Shown here piece after piece: positions 1 to 9,816 of a stretch of 64,000 bases of DNA. Position numbers and translations under genes: made by a program. The DNA comes from JACKBK01 sp963707275. GTDB taxonomy: Bacteria > Chloroflexota > Anaerolineae > JAAEKA01. The notes under the pieces were generated by a model, which searched no databases, had not been told where the DNA came from, and saw only the letters and a list, made by a program, of their open reading frames with translations. Where the stretch lies: NCBI GenBank assembly GCA_963707275.1, contig CAVPPH010000010.1, positions 253,147 to 317,146 on the forward strand, in the 5' to 3' direction. Positions within the stretch are counted from its first letter, which is position 1, and the number at the start of each line of letters is the position of its first letter.

Positions 1-492
1 CTCTACGTGGCGCGGCAGTCCAACAAGGTGGTCCTGATGCAGATCGTCCCCGTTCCTGGCGGCCTGCCCGAGGAACATCCAGCGCCCACGACTCTGCCCA
101 GCAATCAGGCGACCATGCTGCAGATCTACGGCAGCCTGTTCTTCGCCGCCGCCAAGAGCTTTGAAGAGATGCTGCCCGCGCTCGATGACACCAAACATGC
201 AGTGGTACTGATCGGGCTGCGCGGCCGCGAGGAGATTGGCAGCACCTTCGTCACCGTACTGGAACGCTACGCAAAAGACCTGCATGCCCACGAAAGCAAG
301 CTGATGCTGGTCGGCGTCAGCCCCGATGTCTATTCGCAGTTGGTGCGTTCAGGTTTGCGCGGGCTGATCGGCGACGAAAACATCTTCCCCGCGACTGCCC
401 AGTTGGGCGCTCCCATAAATCGTGCGCTGGCAGCGGCCAACCAGTGGCTCGGCCAACCAATAGAAATCGCAATCAATTCGGGCAACTCGTGA
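1..492 (+). CDS. SulP-family anion transporter, C-terminal STAS domain (5' end outside window)
   Basis: The reading frame is already open at base 1, so this is the tail of a longer protein and the GTG at 7 is not a real start. The visible 163 residues look like the cytoplasmic STAS domain of SulP-type sulfate/bicarbonate/anion permeases. A beta strand containing VVLIGLRGREEIGSTF is followed by an amphipathic helix (VLERYAKDL), then the strand KLMLVGVS and the GDENIFPAT segment typical of SulP STAS ends. The membrane part, which would decide the substrate, is not in the window. The gene converges on the next one, with a shared hairpin between them. Family assignment is fairly sure; the transported anion is unknown. 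Confidence 0.75.
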   Translation, partial: LYVARQSNKVVLMQIVPVPGGLPEEHPAPTTLPSNQATMLQIYGSLFFAAAKSFEEMLPALDDTKHAVVLIGLRGREEIGSTFVTVLERYAKDLHAHESKLMLVGVSPDVYSQLVRSGLRGLIGDENIFPATAQLGAPINRALAAANQWLGQPIEIAINSGNS

Positions 493-503
493 ATGGATGC
501 AGC

Positions 504-540
504 CACCCTCCCGGAGGTTTCGGCAACCTCGGGGAGGGTG
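504..540. terminator. bidirectional hairpin between convergent genes
   Basis: Two 16-bp arms (504-519 and 525-540) pair with a single mismatch around the loop TCGGC. The hairpin lies between the stop of the SulP gene and the stop of the convergent membrane-protein gene, so it could end transcription from either side. There is no clear U-tract. Confidence 0.6.
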
Positions 541-551
541 ACCGGGCCTGC

Positions 552-1226
552 TCAATCCAGCGCCAGCGCATCGGCTGTCAGATCGTCCAGCACGCGAGCC
601 CGGTCTTCGAGCGAGTCGAAGGAGAGAAATAGCGTCGCGTCTTCGTATTTTGGCTTGGTGCGCCCGCCGCTGCGATATCCACCCCACACGTCCAGCGGGG
701 AAGTCGAAGGCGGTATCTCCTGGCGCACCTGAATCCTCAACCCTGGCCGGCGATACCCGCCAAACTCCAACAGACCCGGGTCGATGCGCCGGATCTCCTT
801 GTGCTTGAAAAACATATACCACATGCCGATCTCGTGGCCGGGCCATGCGCCGACTCCCAGAAAACTGGCAGGCGGGCAGATCGCCATGACGGCATGTTCG
901 CGGGTTTCGAAGCTGCGAAAATAGGCCAGCAGTTCGGTGAAGTCCTGAGTTCTGCCTTCCACCTCGAACCTGCCCGTGGCCCGCAGCTTGAGCATGTCAG
1001 CCGGGTTCATCATGGCCGCGTCGGGACGGTGACGAGCTGGCTCGCCCTCGGGCGCGAAGATCAGGTAGGAATGGCGCGATGCCACTGATCGCAGCAGCAA
1101 CAGCATCCCCAAAAGCACCGCGCAGACAAGCACGCCCACCGATCCGCCCGGCAGCCAGCGGATGGCGAACAGCCCCGCCAGAATAAGGAGCGCAATCATC
1201 CCCCAGCGATCCATCGGCGCGCCCAT
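552..1226 (-). CDS. hypothetical two-helix membrane protein
   Basis: I do not recognise the family. With the ATG at 1226 the protein is 224 residues. Two hydrophobic helices lie near the N-terminus (around MIALLILAGLFAIRWL and VGVLVCAVLLGMLLLL), followed by a soluble C-terminal domain of about 160 residues rich in aromatic residues. An upstream in-frame TTG at 1307 is possible, but it lies inside the hairpin that ends the ftsH transcript and has no ribosome binding site. I therefore prefer 1226, though the intervening residues also look protein-like. It lies downstream of ftsH on the same strand. Confidence 0.6.
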   Translation of the reverse strand: MGAPMDRWGMIALLILAGLFAIRWLPGGSVGVLVCAVLLGMLLLLRSVASRHSYLIFAPEGEPARHRPDAAMMNPADMLKLRATGRFEVEGRTQDFTELLAYFRSFETREHAVMAICPPASFLGVGAWPGHEIGMWYMFFKHKEIRRIDPGLLEFGGYRRPGLRIQVRQEIPPSTSPLDVWGGYRSGGRTKPKYEDATLFLSFDSLEDRARVLDDLTADALALD

Positions 1227-1303
1227 CCAGTGATGGCGGTTCACCTGATAGCTGATCCAGAACAATCTGCCTGCAAACTTCAACAGAATACAACTCCAAA
1301 TGC

Positions 1304-1335
1304 ACAACGCGCTAGCCGGTTGACTAGCGCGTTGT
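1304..1335 (-). terminator. terminator-like hairpin after ftsH
   Basis: Perfect 12-bp arms (ACAACGCGCTAG and its complement) at 1304-1315 and 1324-1335 with an 8-nt loop. It is placed 30 bases past the ftsH stop codon on the minus strand. Confidence 0.6.
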
Positions 1336-1364
1336 CAATTCTTATCTCGATCTCAAGATGACGT

Positions 1365-3182
<1,818 letters not shown>

Positions 3183-3403
3183 GGTTGCCTCACTAGTTCA
3201 GGATTCGGCTAAACGGCGCAAAGCTGTTGCGCCGTGGCCGTGAGTGTAACATAGCCACTAAGGGCTGTCAATCTGATCGGCTGACTGCTCTGGCGCCTGA
3301 CACCTCAGGCGAAGCAGTCCCTTTTAGATCTTGTGGCTGCCGATTAAGTGTATGATAGCACAGCCGGCCGCCGCAGGCAGTAGGCGGTCTTACCGGCTGG
3401 CGC

Positions 3404-3523
3404 GACGGGCGGGATGACCCCGCCCCTACTTGCCGCGCAACCGTGTGCGCGCGTATGATGGTAGACGGGCGGGATGACCCCGCCCCTACTTGCCGCGCAA
3501 CCGTGTGCGCGCGTATAATGGCA
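3404..3523. repeat. two direct tandem copies of a 60-bp unit
   Basis: The unit starts GACGGGCGGGATGACCCCGC at 3404 and again at 3464. The copies are nearly identical; the visible difference is GTATGATGG in the first against GTATAATGG in the second. Each copy contains the GC palindrome GTGTGCGCGC. It lies between the divergent ftsH and epimerase genes. Confidence 0.85.
3490..3519 (+). promoter_or_regulatory. candidate promoter in the second 60-bp repeat
   Basis: TTGCCG (3490-3495), an 18-base spacer and a consensus TATAAT (3514-3519) lie about 105 bases before the TTG start of the epimerase gene. The first repeat has the same arrangement with TATGAT (3454-3459). This is by eye only, and the -35 is weak. 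Confidence 0.35.
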
Positions 3524-3547
3524 GTCGCATGACCATACAGACGAAAT

Positions 3548-3580
3548 GGTGACAGTCACTTTCCGAAAGTGACTGTCACC
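3548..3580. repeat. dispersed inverted repeat GGTGACAGTCACT, copy A
   Basis: Arm GGTGACAGTCACTTTC at 3548-3563 and its exact complement at 3565-3580, with one loop base. Each arm is itself a near-palindrome (GTGACWGTCAC). Further copies of the arm pair lie at 41059-41087 and 55788-55850. In copies A and B an AGCGGTT sequence follows shortly after. Confidence 0.85.
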
Positions 3581-3625
3581 TGTAGAGCGGTTGTCACCTG
3601 CGTGATTATCAACAGGATCTAACCT

Positions 3626-4682
3626 TTGACCCCACAACGAGTCGTCGCCGTCACCGGTGTGAGCGGACGCTGGGGACGGGCGGTCGCGGCGGCGCTGCTG
3701 GCGCAGCCCGGCCTGCACGTCCTGGGTATCGACGCGCGCCCGCCGCAGCAGCGCATCAGCGGCCTTGATTTCATTAAGGCCGACGTGCGCAACCCCCTGC
3801 TGGCGGACCTTCTGCCGCGCCGAGCAGGTGGACACAGTTGTTCACCTGGCCTGGCGCGAGCGCCAACGGCGACGCGACGCCGACTTCGAGAGCAATGTCC
3901 TGGGCACCATGCAGTTTCTGGGCGCCTGCGTGGAAGCTGGAGTCGACCAGATCATCCTGCGCAGCACCACAGCGGTCTACGGCGCGCGTCCGGAGAATCC
4001 CGTTTACCTGGACGAGTCCTTCCCCGTGGCCGCCCGTTCGAGCTACGCAGCCGTGCGCGACATGGTCGAAGTCGAGAGGTTCCTGGCCGAGTTCGCCGCC
4101 GAGTTCCCGGAGCTGCGTATCGCCGTGCTGCGCTTTGCCAACGTGGTCGGGGCCGATGCAGATTCGCCCTTCACCCGCCTGCTGCGCCTGCCGCTGATCC
4201 CCAGCCTGCTGGGCTTCGACCCACTGCTGCAACTGATCGACTTCGAGGACGCGGTGCGCGCGCTTGTGCACACCGTCCTGACACGCGCCAGCGGCGTTGT
4301 CAACGTGGCCGCCGATGAGGTTGTCTCGCTTTGCCAGGCCGCTGGCATGGCCGGCAAACCAGTGCTGCCGCTCCTGCATCTGGCGGTTTACTGGACGTTG
4401 CCCGCGGCCGGCATGACGCCTGTAACCCGTCGCGCGCGCCGCTACTGGCCGCTGGAGCCGGACTACCTGCGCTATCCCTGGACCGCCAGCACCGAACGGA
4501 TGCGCGCCGACCTCGGCTTCGAACCAACGTGGACGGCGCGCCAGGCGTTGCAGCGCTTCGTCGAGGCACAGCGGATTGCGCCCTACGTCGCGTCCAGCGA
4601 GATGCAAGCCTACGCCGACGACGACCTGGCCGTGGCCATCGAGGACAGGCGTCGCCCGTTCTACCCGGAAGAGGAAGGCTAG
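3626..4682 (+). CDS. NAD-dependent epimerase/dehydratase family protein (one frameshift)
   Basis: Extended short-chain dehydrogenase of about 351 residues, acting on a nucleotide sugar or similar substrate. The N-terminus has the Rossmann motif VAVTGVSGRWGRAV and the acidic residue after strand 2 (GIDARPP). After a frameshift near 3823, where one extra C sits before GAG CAG, the second frame continues with VDTVVHLAW and FESNVLGTMQFL. The active-site region follows, with STTAVYG and SSYAAVRDMVE in the YxxxK-equivalent position; the lysine appears replaced. The TTG start at 3626 follows AACAGGATC. Seven bases separate its end from the acyltransferase ATG, so the two are probably cotranscribed. 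Substrate unknown. Confidence 0.75.
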
Positions 4683-4688
4683 GCAGGT

Positions 4689-6059
4689 ATGGAAGACATT
4701 CCGGTGATACAGCGCTCTGCACTGCGCTGTGCCGCGAAAATCAACGGCACCATCGCGTGCCCCAATCCTGCCATGGACGGCAGCGTCTACTGCTGGGCGC
4801 ACCGCAAGTTGCAACCCGCTGTCACGGATGGCGACCTGCTCCCCGTGAATGACCGGATGGCGGCAGCGCCGCTATCGCCCGCGCCGCCATCGAGCGGCGA
4901 CGACAACGGTAACGACGCGCTCGACCTGTTCGTGGACGATCGGACGGCAGCGCCCGCGCAAACCCTGGACGGCGATGCCATCGAATTCACCGACCGGATG
5001 GCCGGCCGGGCGGCTGGCTCGCCCGCGCAGCCTGACCGGCTGGCGCAGGAGTTTGCTCGTTTTGCCCGCACAGCCCAGTTGCTGACGCCCGCCGGGATGC
5101 CCCTGCCCTCGCCCGACGAAATGGAGCGCACCCTGCGCCGTCTGCTGGGCCCGCTCTACGAACGACTACATAGCAGCCTGGGCGATTATTTCAACCCCGA
5201 CGTGTTAAAGGGGCTGTTCCTCGTGTCTACTTATCTGGTACGCGCCCAAACCGCTTCGGTGCGGCGGCGCATGGCCGGCGACTACGAGCTTGACGATTTC
5301 GGGCGCGACGCCGCGTTCCTGGGTGTGGTGATGCCGCTGGCGCAGGCGCTGTACGACAGCTACTGGCGGGTCGAGGTCATCGGTGCGCAGCACATCCCCG
5401 ACAGCGGCCGCGGGCTGCTGGTCAGCAATCACTCCGGTGTGCTGCCCTTCGACGGCGCGATGCTGGGACTGGCCGTCTACAACGAGACGCCCTCTAACCG
5501 GCTGATGCGCGGCCTGGTGGCCTCCTGGTTCCCGACACTGCCCTTCGTGTCGATCTTTCTGCAAAAGGTTGGCGGCGTGCAGGCCAGTCCACACAACGCT
5601 GAGTTGTTGCTGGAACGCGACGAACTGGTGGCCGTCTTTCCCGAAGGCACCAAGGGGGTGGGCAAGCTGTACCGCGACCGCTACCAGCTGCAACGCTTTG
5701 GCCGCGGTGGGTTTATCCGCGTGGCCCTGCGCACGGGGGCGCCCATCATCCCCGTGGCGGTGACTGGCGCAGAAGAGATCTACCCGATGATCGCCCAGTT
5801 TGCACCGCTGGCGCGCCTGTTGGGCATGCCCTTCTTCCCCATCACGCCGCTATTTCCCTGGACCGGCCCGCTGGGCTTTGTGCCGTTGCCCAGCAAGTGG
5901 TGGATCGAGTTCGGTGAGCCGATTGACGTTGAACAGTACGGACCGCGCGCGGCTGCCAACCCGGCTATCGTCGCCCGCCTCAGCGAGCAGGTGCGCAGCA
6001 CCGTGCAGCAGATGCTGTTGAACCGCCTGGCCCAGCGCCGTTCGGTGTTTCTCGGATAA
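4689..6059 (+). CDS. lysophospholipid acyltransferase (PlsC-like) with N-terminal Cys/His motif
   Basis: 456 residues. The C-terminal 280 residues are a PF01553-type glycerolipid acyltransferase. The catalytic block is SNHSGVLPFDGAM, a variant in which His and Asp are six residues apart, as in some actinobacterial relatives. FPEGTKGVGK gives the Glu-Gly-Thr block, and PIIPVAVTGAEE follows. The first 35 residues hold Cys and His spaced as in small zinc motifs (RCAAK, IACPNP, VYCWAHRK), joined by a disordered Ala/Pro/Asp linker of about 80 residues. The gene probably works with the adjacent SCP2 and epimerase genes in lipid metabolism. The N-terminal fusion is unusual for the family. Confidence 0.8.
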   Translation: MEDIPVIQRSALRCAAKINGTIACPNPAMDGSVYCWAHRKLQPAVTDGDLLPVNDRMAAAPLSPAPPSSGDDNGNDALDLFVDDRTAAPAQTLDGDAIEFTDRMAGRAAGSPAQPDRLAQEFARFARTAQLLTPAGMPLPSPDEMERTLRRLLGPLYERLHSSLGDYFNPDVLKGLFLVSTYLVRAQTASVRRRMAGDYELDDFGRDAAFLGVVMPLAQALYDSYWRVEVIGAQHIPDSGRGLLVSNHSGVLPFDGAMLGLAVYNETPSNRLMRGLVASWFPTLPFVSIFLQKVGGVQASPHNAELLLERDELVAVFPEGTKGVGKLYRDRYQLQRFGRGGFIRVALRTGAPIIPVAVTGAEEIYPMIAQFAPLARLLGMPFFPITPLFPWTGPLGFVPLPSKWWIEFGEPIDVEQYGPRAAANPAIVARLSEQVRSTVQQMLLNRLAQRRSVFLG

Positions 6060-6158
6060 GGGCGCGCCTGCTCATTGCTTTGGCCGGTCTCTGACCGAGC
6101 CACCCCGTGCTGTCTGAAGACGCCTCTTTTATACATCATTTATCTGACAGGAGACCTC

Positions 6159-6560
6159 ATGGCTGTATTCGCCAATGCTGACGACTTCTACGCCGTCATG
6201 CAAGTTATTTTCGACCGGCTGATCGCCGACCCCGCTGCGACCAGGGACTTCGAGAGCCGCAAAATGATTGTGCGCATCAAGGGGACCGACCCGGAGGTGG
6301 AACTGCTGCTCAACGGCAAGACCAACCCTATCCAGGCCAGCATCGGGCCGCAGCCTGGCAAGGCCGATCTGGAGTTGTTGATCTCTGTAGATCTGCTCCA
6401 CGGTATCCTCACCGACCAGGAGAGCCTCAAAGCAGCGTTCATGGATGGGCGGATGAAAGTGACCGGCAACGTCTTCCGCGCGATGCAACTGGCCGACCTG
6501 TTTCGCAAGATCGAGGCAATCTATCCGCAGGTGATGCAGGAGCAGGGGTACACCATCTGA
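6159..6560 (+). CDS. SCP2 sterol-binding/transfer domain protein
   Basis: A small single-domain lipid carrier protein of 133 residues. It shows the SCP2 pattern: an N-terminal helix (FYAVMQVIFDRLI), strands ending in RIKGTDPEVELLLNGK, then DLELLISVDLLHGIL and the final DGRMKVTGNVFRAMQLADLF. The ATG at 6159 is chosen for the CAGGAG ribosome site at 6148-6153; a longer frame upstream has no such site. The ligand is probably a fatty acyl or isoprenoid lipid. It follows the acyltransferase and is closed by a strong hairpin. Confidence 0.85.
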   Translation: MAVFANADDFYAVMQVIFDRLIADPAATRDFESRKMIVRIKGTDPEVELLLNGKTNPIQASIGPQPGKADLELLISVDLLHGILTDQESLKAAFMDGRMKVTGNVFRAMQLADLFRKIEAIYPQVMQEQGYTI

Positions 6561-6562
6561 AC

Positions 6563-6604
6563 ACGCGCAAACCCCGGAAGCAGGCGCTTCCGGGGTTTGC
6601 GCGT
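6563..6604. terminator. 19-bp perfect hairpin after the SCP2 gene
   Basis: Arms 6563-6581 and 6586-6604 pair perfectly over 19 bp with loop AGGC, starting two bases after the SCP2 stop codon. It probably ends the epimerase-acyltransferase-SCP2 transcript. There is no long U-tract. Confidence 0.8.
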
Positions 6605-6698
6605 TCAACGACTCGCATGCTGGCCGGCGATGACGGGCACGATTTTGGAAAATCGCGCTACGGCGGCGCAGAGCGGGAATGAATGAATGGACGGGTTC

Positions 6699-7745
6699 TC
6701 AGTGGTTGACCACCAGTCCTCTCGCTAGCAGCGGATCGGCAGCGACCGGCCGGCCGGCGCTGGCCTGCACCGTCTCCGGGTCATCGACTACGCCCCGCTG
6801 CACCATCTCCTCCGCCATACGTTCCTGCAACGTTGGCACATCCTGTCCCACGTAGATTGTAACGCGGGTGGGGCGCGTCTGCCTGGCTGCCATGAAGCCA
6901 ACTCCGTCGGTGTAGACCGGCACAACGTGGCGATCCGACCCGTTATCCTCCGCCGTGGTGTAGGTGACGAAGTGATCGGTTGGCCTCAGGAACCTTCGCA
7001 TCTCCTCCCAGCGTGCAGTCGCCAGCTTCCTGATCGACATGTCGTACATGCTCTTGAGCCGGCCGCTCTGCACCAGCAGGTCGCCAACCAGTCGATACAT
7101 GGCCAGCACCTCGCTGCCCTGCTGGATCGGAAGCCGCAGCGTTTGACTGCCCACCGGCGCCATCACCTCGGGGCCGTGCCCATTGGTAAAGGCGAAGACC
7201 GGGATGTCCAACGCTGTTGGGAAACGCAGCGAGAAGTCGGGCGCGTAGATCTGCAAGTCGGCCTGCGAGAAGAAGAGAATCTCCAGTTCGCGCCGGCTGG
7301 CGATACGCCCGATGTGCTTGAAGTGGCTGGCCAACGCGATCCACAGCTCGGCCACGTTGGGCGCTGCGAACACCGGACCACCGGGGTAGCGGGTAATCAA
7401 CTCATCCTGCAACTGGTAGATCGGCCACGCCCGATCGCCGACGTGGAACATGTAGCGCGGCAGTCGCTCCAGGCGCGCCAGCGCGGTCATGAAAGCATCT
7501 ACCAAACCGGACAGGCCGTCAAGGCTGCCCGTTTCCAGCAGCAGCCCGGCAATCCACGTCGCGTAGACATCGGTTGCTGCCGCTGCGCTGCCGGTTTCGT
7601 TGGTCCGGACGTGAACAGGCAGGTCGGTCACCCGCCCGTCGATGCCATACGGTTTGAGGTCGATGCTGGCCAGCAGTCGCGGCATGTCGGCGATGGCCGC
7701 ATCATAGTTTGGATTGTCGCGATAATCGATTGGAAAGCGGGACAC
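6699..7745 (-). CDS. conserved-looking hypothetical protein
   Basis: I do not recognise the family. It is 348 residues, soluble, with no signal peptide or membrane helix, and appears alpha/beta. Segments such as YMFHVGDRAWPIYQLQDEL and PVFAFTNGHGPEVMAPVG are well folded in character, and a short C-terminal extension follows. The GTG start at 7745 is supported by an excellent GAGGAGGT site eight bases upstream. It is convergent with the SCP2 operon. The intact 1-kb frame with typical codon use makes it a real gene. Confidence 0.7.
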   Translation of the reverse strand: MSRFPIDYRDNPNYDAAIADMPRLLASIDLKPYGIDGRVTDLPVHVRTNETGSAAAATDVYATWIAGLLLETGSLDGLSGLVDAFMTALARLERLPRYMFHVGDRAWPIYQLQDELITRYPGGPVFAAPNVAELWIALASHFKHIGRIASRRELEILFFSQADLQIYAPDFSLRFPTALDIPVFAFTNGHGPEVMAPVGSQTLRLPIQQGSEVLAMYRLVGDLLVQSGRLKSMYDMSIRKLATARWEEMRRFLRPTDHFVTYTTAEDNGSDRHVVPVYTDGVGFMAARQTRPTRVTIYVGQDVPTLQERMAEEMVQRGVVDDPETVQASAGRPVAADPLLARGLVVNH

Positions 7746-7807
7746 TGTCTACCTCCTCATACAGAGCGGAACGTCACGTCAAGTGCTTCTGGAACTAAGT
7801 TGTCATG

Positions 7808-8020
7808 TGTCATTGCGAGTTTCCGATGCCGCCGTGCGGCATGCGCCTTGCGAGAAACTCCGCCAGCTTCACAGTCATCCTGGGCGGGTCGAGCACGCGA
7901 TTGCCAAGACGTCGGATCGCCAGCGAAAGGATCTCTCGGGAGCGTTTCCAGGCAACCGCTACGGCGAAGCAATCCCTCTGAGCCACAGGAGAGATTGCTT
8001 CGCCAAGCCTCGCAGTGACA
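7808..8020. repeat. 213-bp non-coding element with 12-bp terminal inverted repeats
   Basis: It begins TGTCATTGCGAG (7808-7819) and ends CTCGCAGTGACA (8009-8020); the ends are complementary at 11 of 12 positions. Inside is a second inverted repeat, GGCGAAGCAATC at 7963-7974 and its complement at 7993-8004. It carries no coding frame and fills most of the gap between the hypothetical gene and the 3' end of the ammonium transporter gene. It resembles the short dispersed TCATTGCGAG-type elements seen in many environmental bacteria. Confidence 0.6.
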
Positions 8021-8049
8021 TTCGTGGTTTCTTTAAGTATTCGGAGTAC

Positions 8050-9476
8050 TTAACTTGCCGGGGTTGCCAGCGGTTTCATGGCCGCGGGACCAGTGTATTC
8101 CGCAATGCGCACGCCGTGCAGTTCGACGCCGGCGAACTCGGGATAGCTCTCGATGCCGTGGTATGTCAGGTCGAGACCCACGGACTCGGCTTCTTCAGGC
8201 ACGCGCAGTCCGATGGTCTTGCTTGATCACGTAGAACATCAGCAACGACACGGGGAAGACGAAGGCAACGGCAGCGCAGCACGCCGACAGCCTGCGCGCC
8301 CAGTTGCGCCAGCGCCACCGCCGTGGAACAGGCCACCCTCGACTGCCCACAGGCCGACCGCCAGTGTGCCGAAGATGCCGTTGATGCCGTGCACCGGGAA
8401 CGCACCCACCGGGTCATCGATGCGCAGTCGCTCCATCAGTTCCACGCCGTAGTAAGTCAGAACACCAGCGATAACGCCGATAGTCAGCGCCGCGTAGGGC
8501 GTGACGAAGGCGCAGCCGGCCGTGATCGCAACCAGACCGCCCAGTGCGCCGTTGAAACGCCATGCTCGCGTCCCACTTCTTGGTGTACAGGCGGGCCAGG
8601 AACATCGCCGATGATCGCGCCGGTGGTCGCGGCAAAGTCGGTGTTGACGACGATCAGGGAGACCAGTTGGAAGTCGGTGATGCCCAGCGCGCTGCCGGGG
8701 TTGAAGCCGAACCAGCCAAACCAGAGCACGAAGGTGCCCAGGGCCGCCAGCGGAATGTTGTGGCCGCGGATCTGCTTGTGGCTGTTGCCGAACTCCTTGT
8801 CCTTGCGCGGCCCCAGCAGCAGCGTGCCAGCCAGACCGATCAGAGCGCCGGTCAGGTGAACCACTGTGGAACCGGCGAAGTCCAGCATGCCCAGTTGCGC
8901 CAGCCAGCCGCCCGGTCCCCAGATCCAGTGCCCGATCAACGGGTAGATGAACAGACCAACGATGAAGCTGTAGATGAGGTCAGCGCGAAAGCTGGTGCGT
9001 TCCGCCATCAGCCCGGACGCGATGGTCGACGCGGCTGCCGAGAAGCAGAACTGGAAGAAGAAGAACGCCAAGGCGGAGATGCCGGCGATTTCCGCCGGCA
9101 GTACCCCGAAGAAAGAACCATTCCGTTCCGAAGAAGCGCGTTGCCGACGCCGAACATGATGGCGAAACCGGCGATGAAGAAGCCGATGGTGGTCATGGTG
9201 GTGTCCATGAAGTTCTCGGCCATGATGTTGACGACGTTCTTGGAGCGCACGAAGCCAGCCTCCAGGAAAGCCAAAGCCTGCCTGCATGAAGAAGACCAGA
9301 AACGCCGCCAGCAGCACCCAGCCAGTGTTGATGGCCGCCGTCAGATCGGTGACGGTAGGTGGTTCGTTACCCTGGGCGCTGGCCAAGGTGGTTGAGAGAG
9401 CCAGCAGCAGGAACACAAGCACAGGGAGAATGGCTATGCGACGGGATTGCTTTGAACATGATGACAATGCCTCCAT
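8050..9476 (-). CDS. amt: ammonium transporter, Amt family (several frameshifts)
   Basis: Channel for ammonium/ammonia uptake. The combined length of about 475 residues fits Amt with a signal peptide. From the N-terminus: LVFLLLALSTTLASA (signal), TGWVLLAAFLVFFMQAGF, FLEAGFVRSKN, NFMDTTMTTIGFFIAGF, then DFAGSTVVHLTGA and FGWFGFNPGSALG. Later come NTDFAATTGAI, DDPVGAFPVHGINGIFGT with the pore histidine region, and the tail GLDLTYHGIESYPEF. These pieces lie in alternating frames, with breaks near 9275, 9125, 8605, 8558, 8280 and 8222. The stop is TAA at 8050-8052. No glnK/P-II gene is adjacent. Confidence 0.88.
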
Positions 9477-9816
9477 GAAAATCGGGATCGCGCCAGGCAA
9501 TTCGCCGGCATCGCAGTCATGATAACAGCCGCCGGCCTGCATTTCCAGTACCCAAACGGGTCATTTTTCGCTGCGAGTGCTCGCCCAACCCGCGTACGAT
9601 ATTCGCTACGATACAGATTGCCTACGAAAATGCTGCGCCTGGCGGTCACTGTTTCCGGACCGGGGCAATTTCCTGTCGATTCCCGATTAACATATTGCAT
9701 ACGAAGCCAACGTCCGCCCAGCCACGCACCTTGCACCATGCACTACGTTCCGCCGGTGACCGCCGCCGGTTTGCCACCGCTCAACCATCGGTCAACCTGA
9801 GACATCGAGGCCCACA
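9477..9816. other. intergenic region between divergent amt and the amidase operon
   Basis: 340 bases with no credible gene. It should hold both divergent promoters, but I see no convincing -35/-10 pair or strong hairpin. Confidence 0.5.

Noticed and set aside
3404..3523. Tandem 60-bp units as a CRISPR array
   Set aside because: Only two units, head to tail with no variable spacers and no cas genes.
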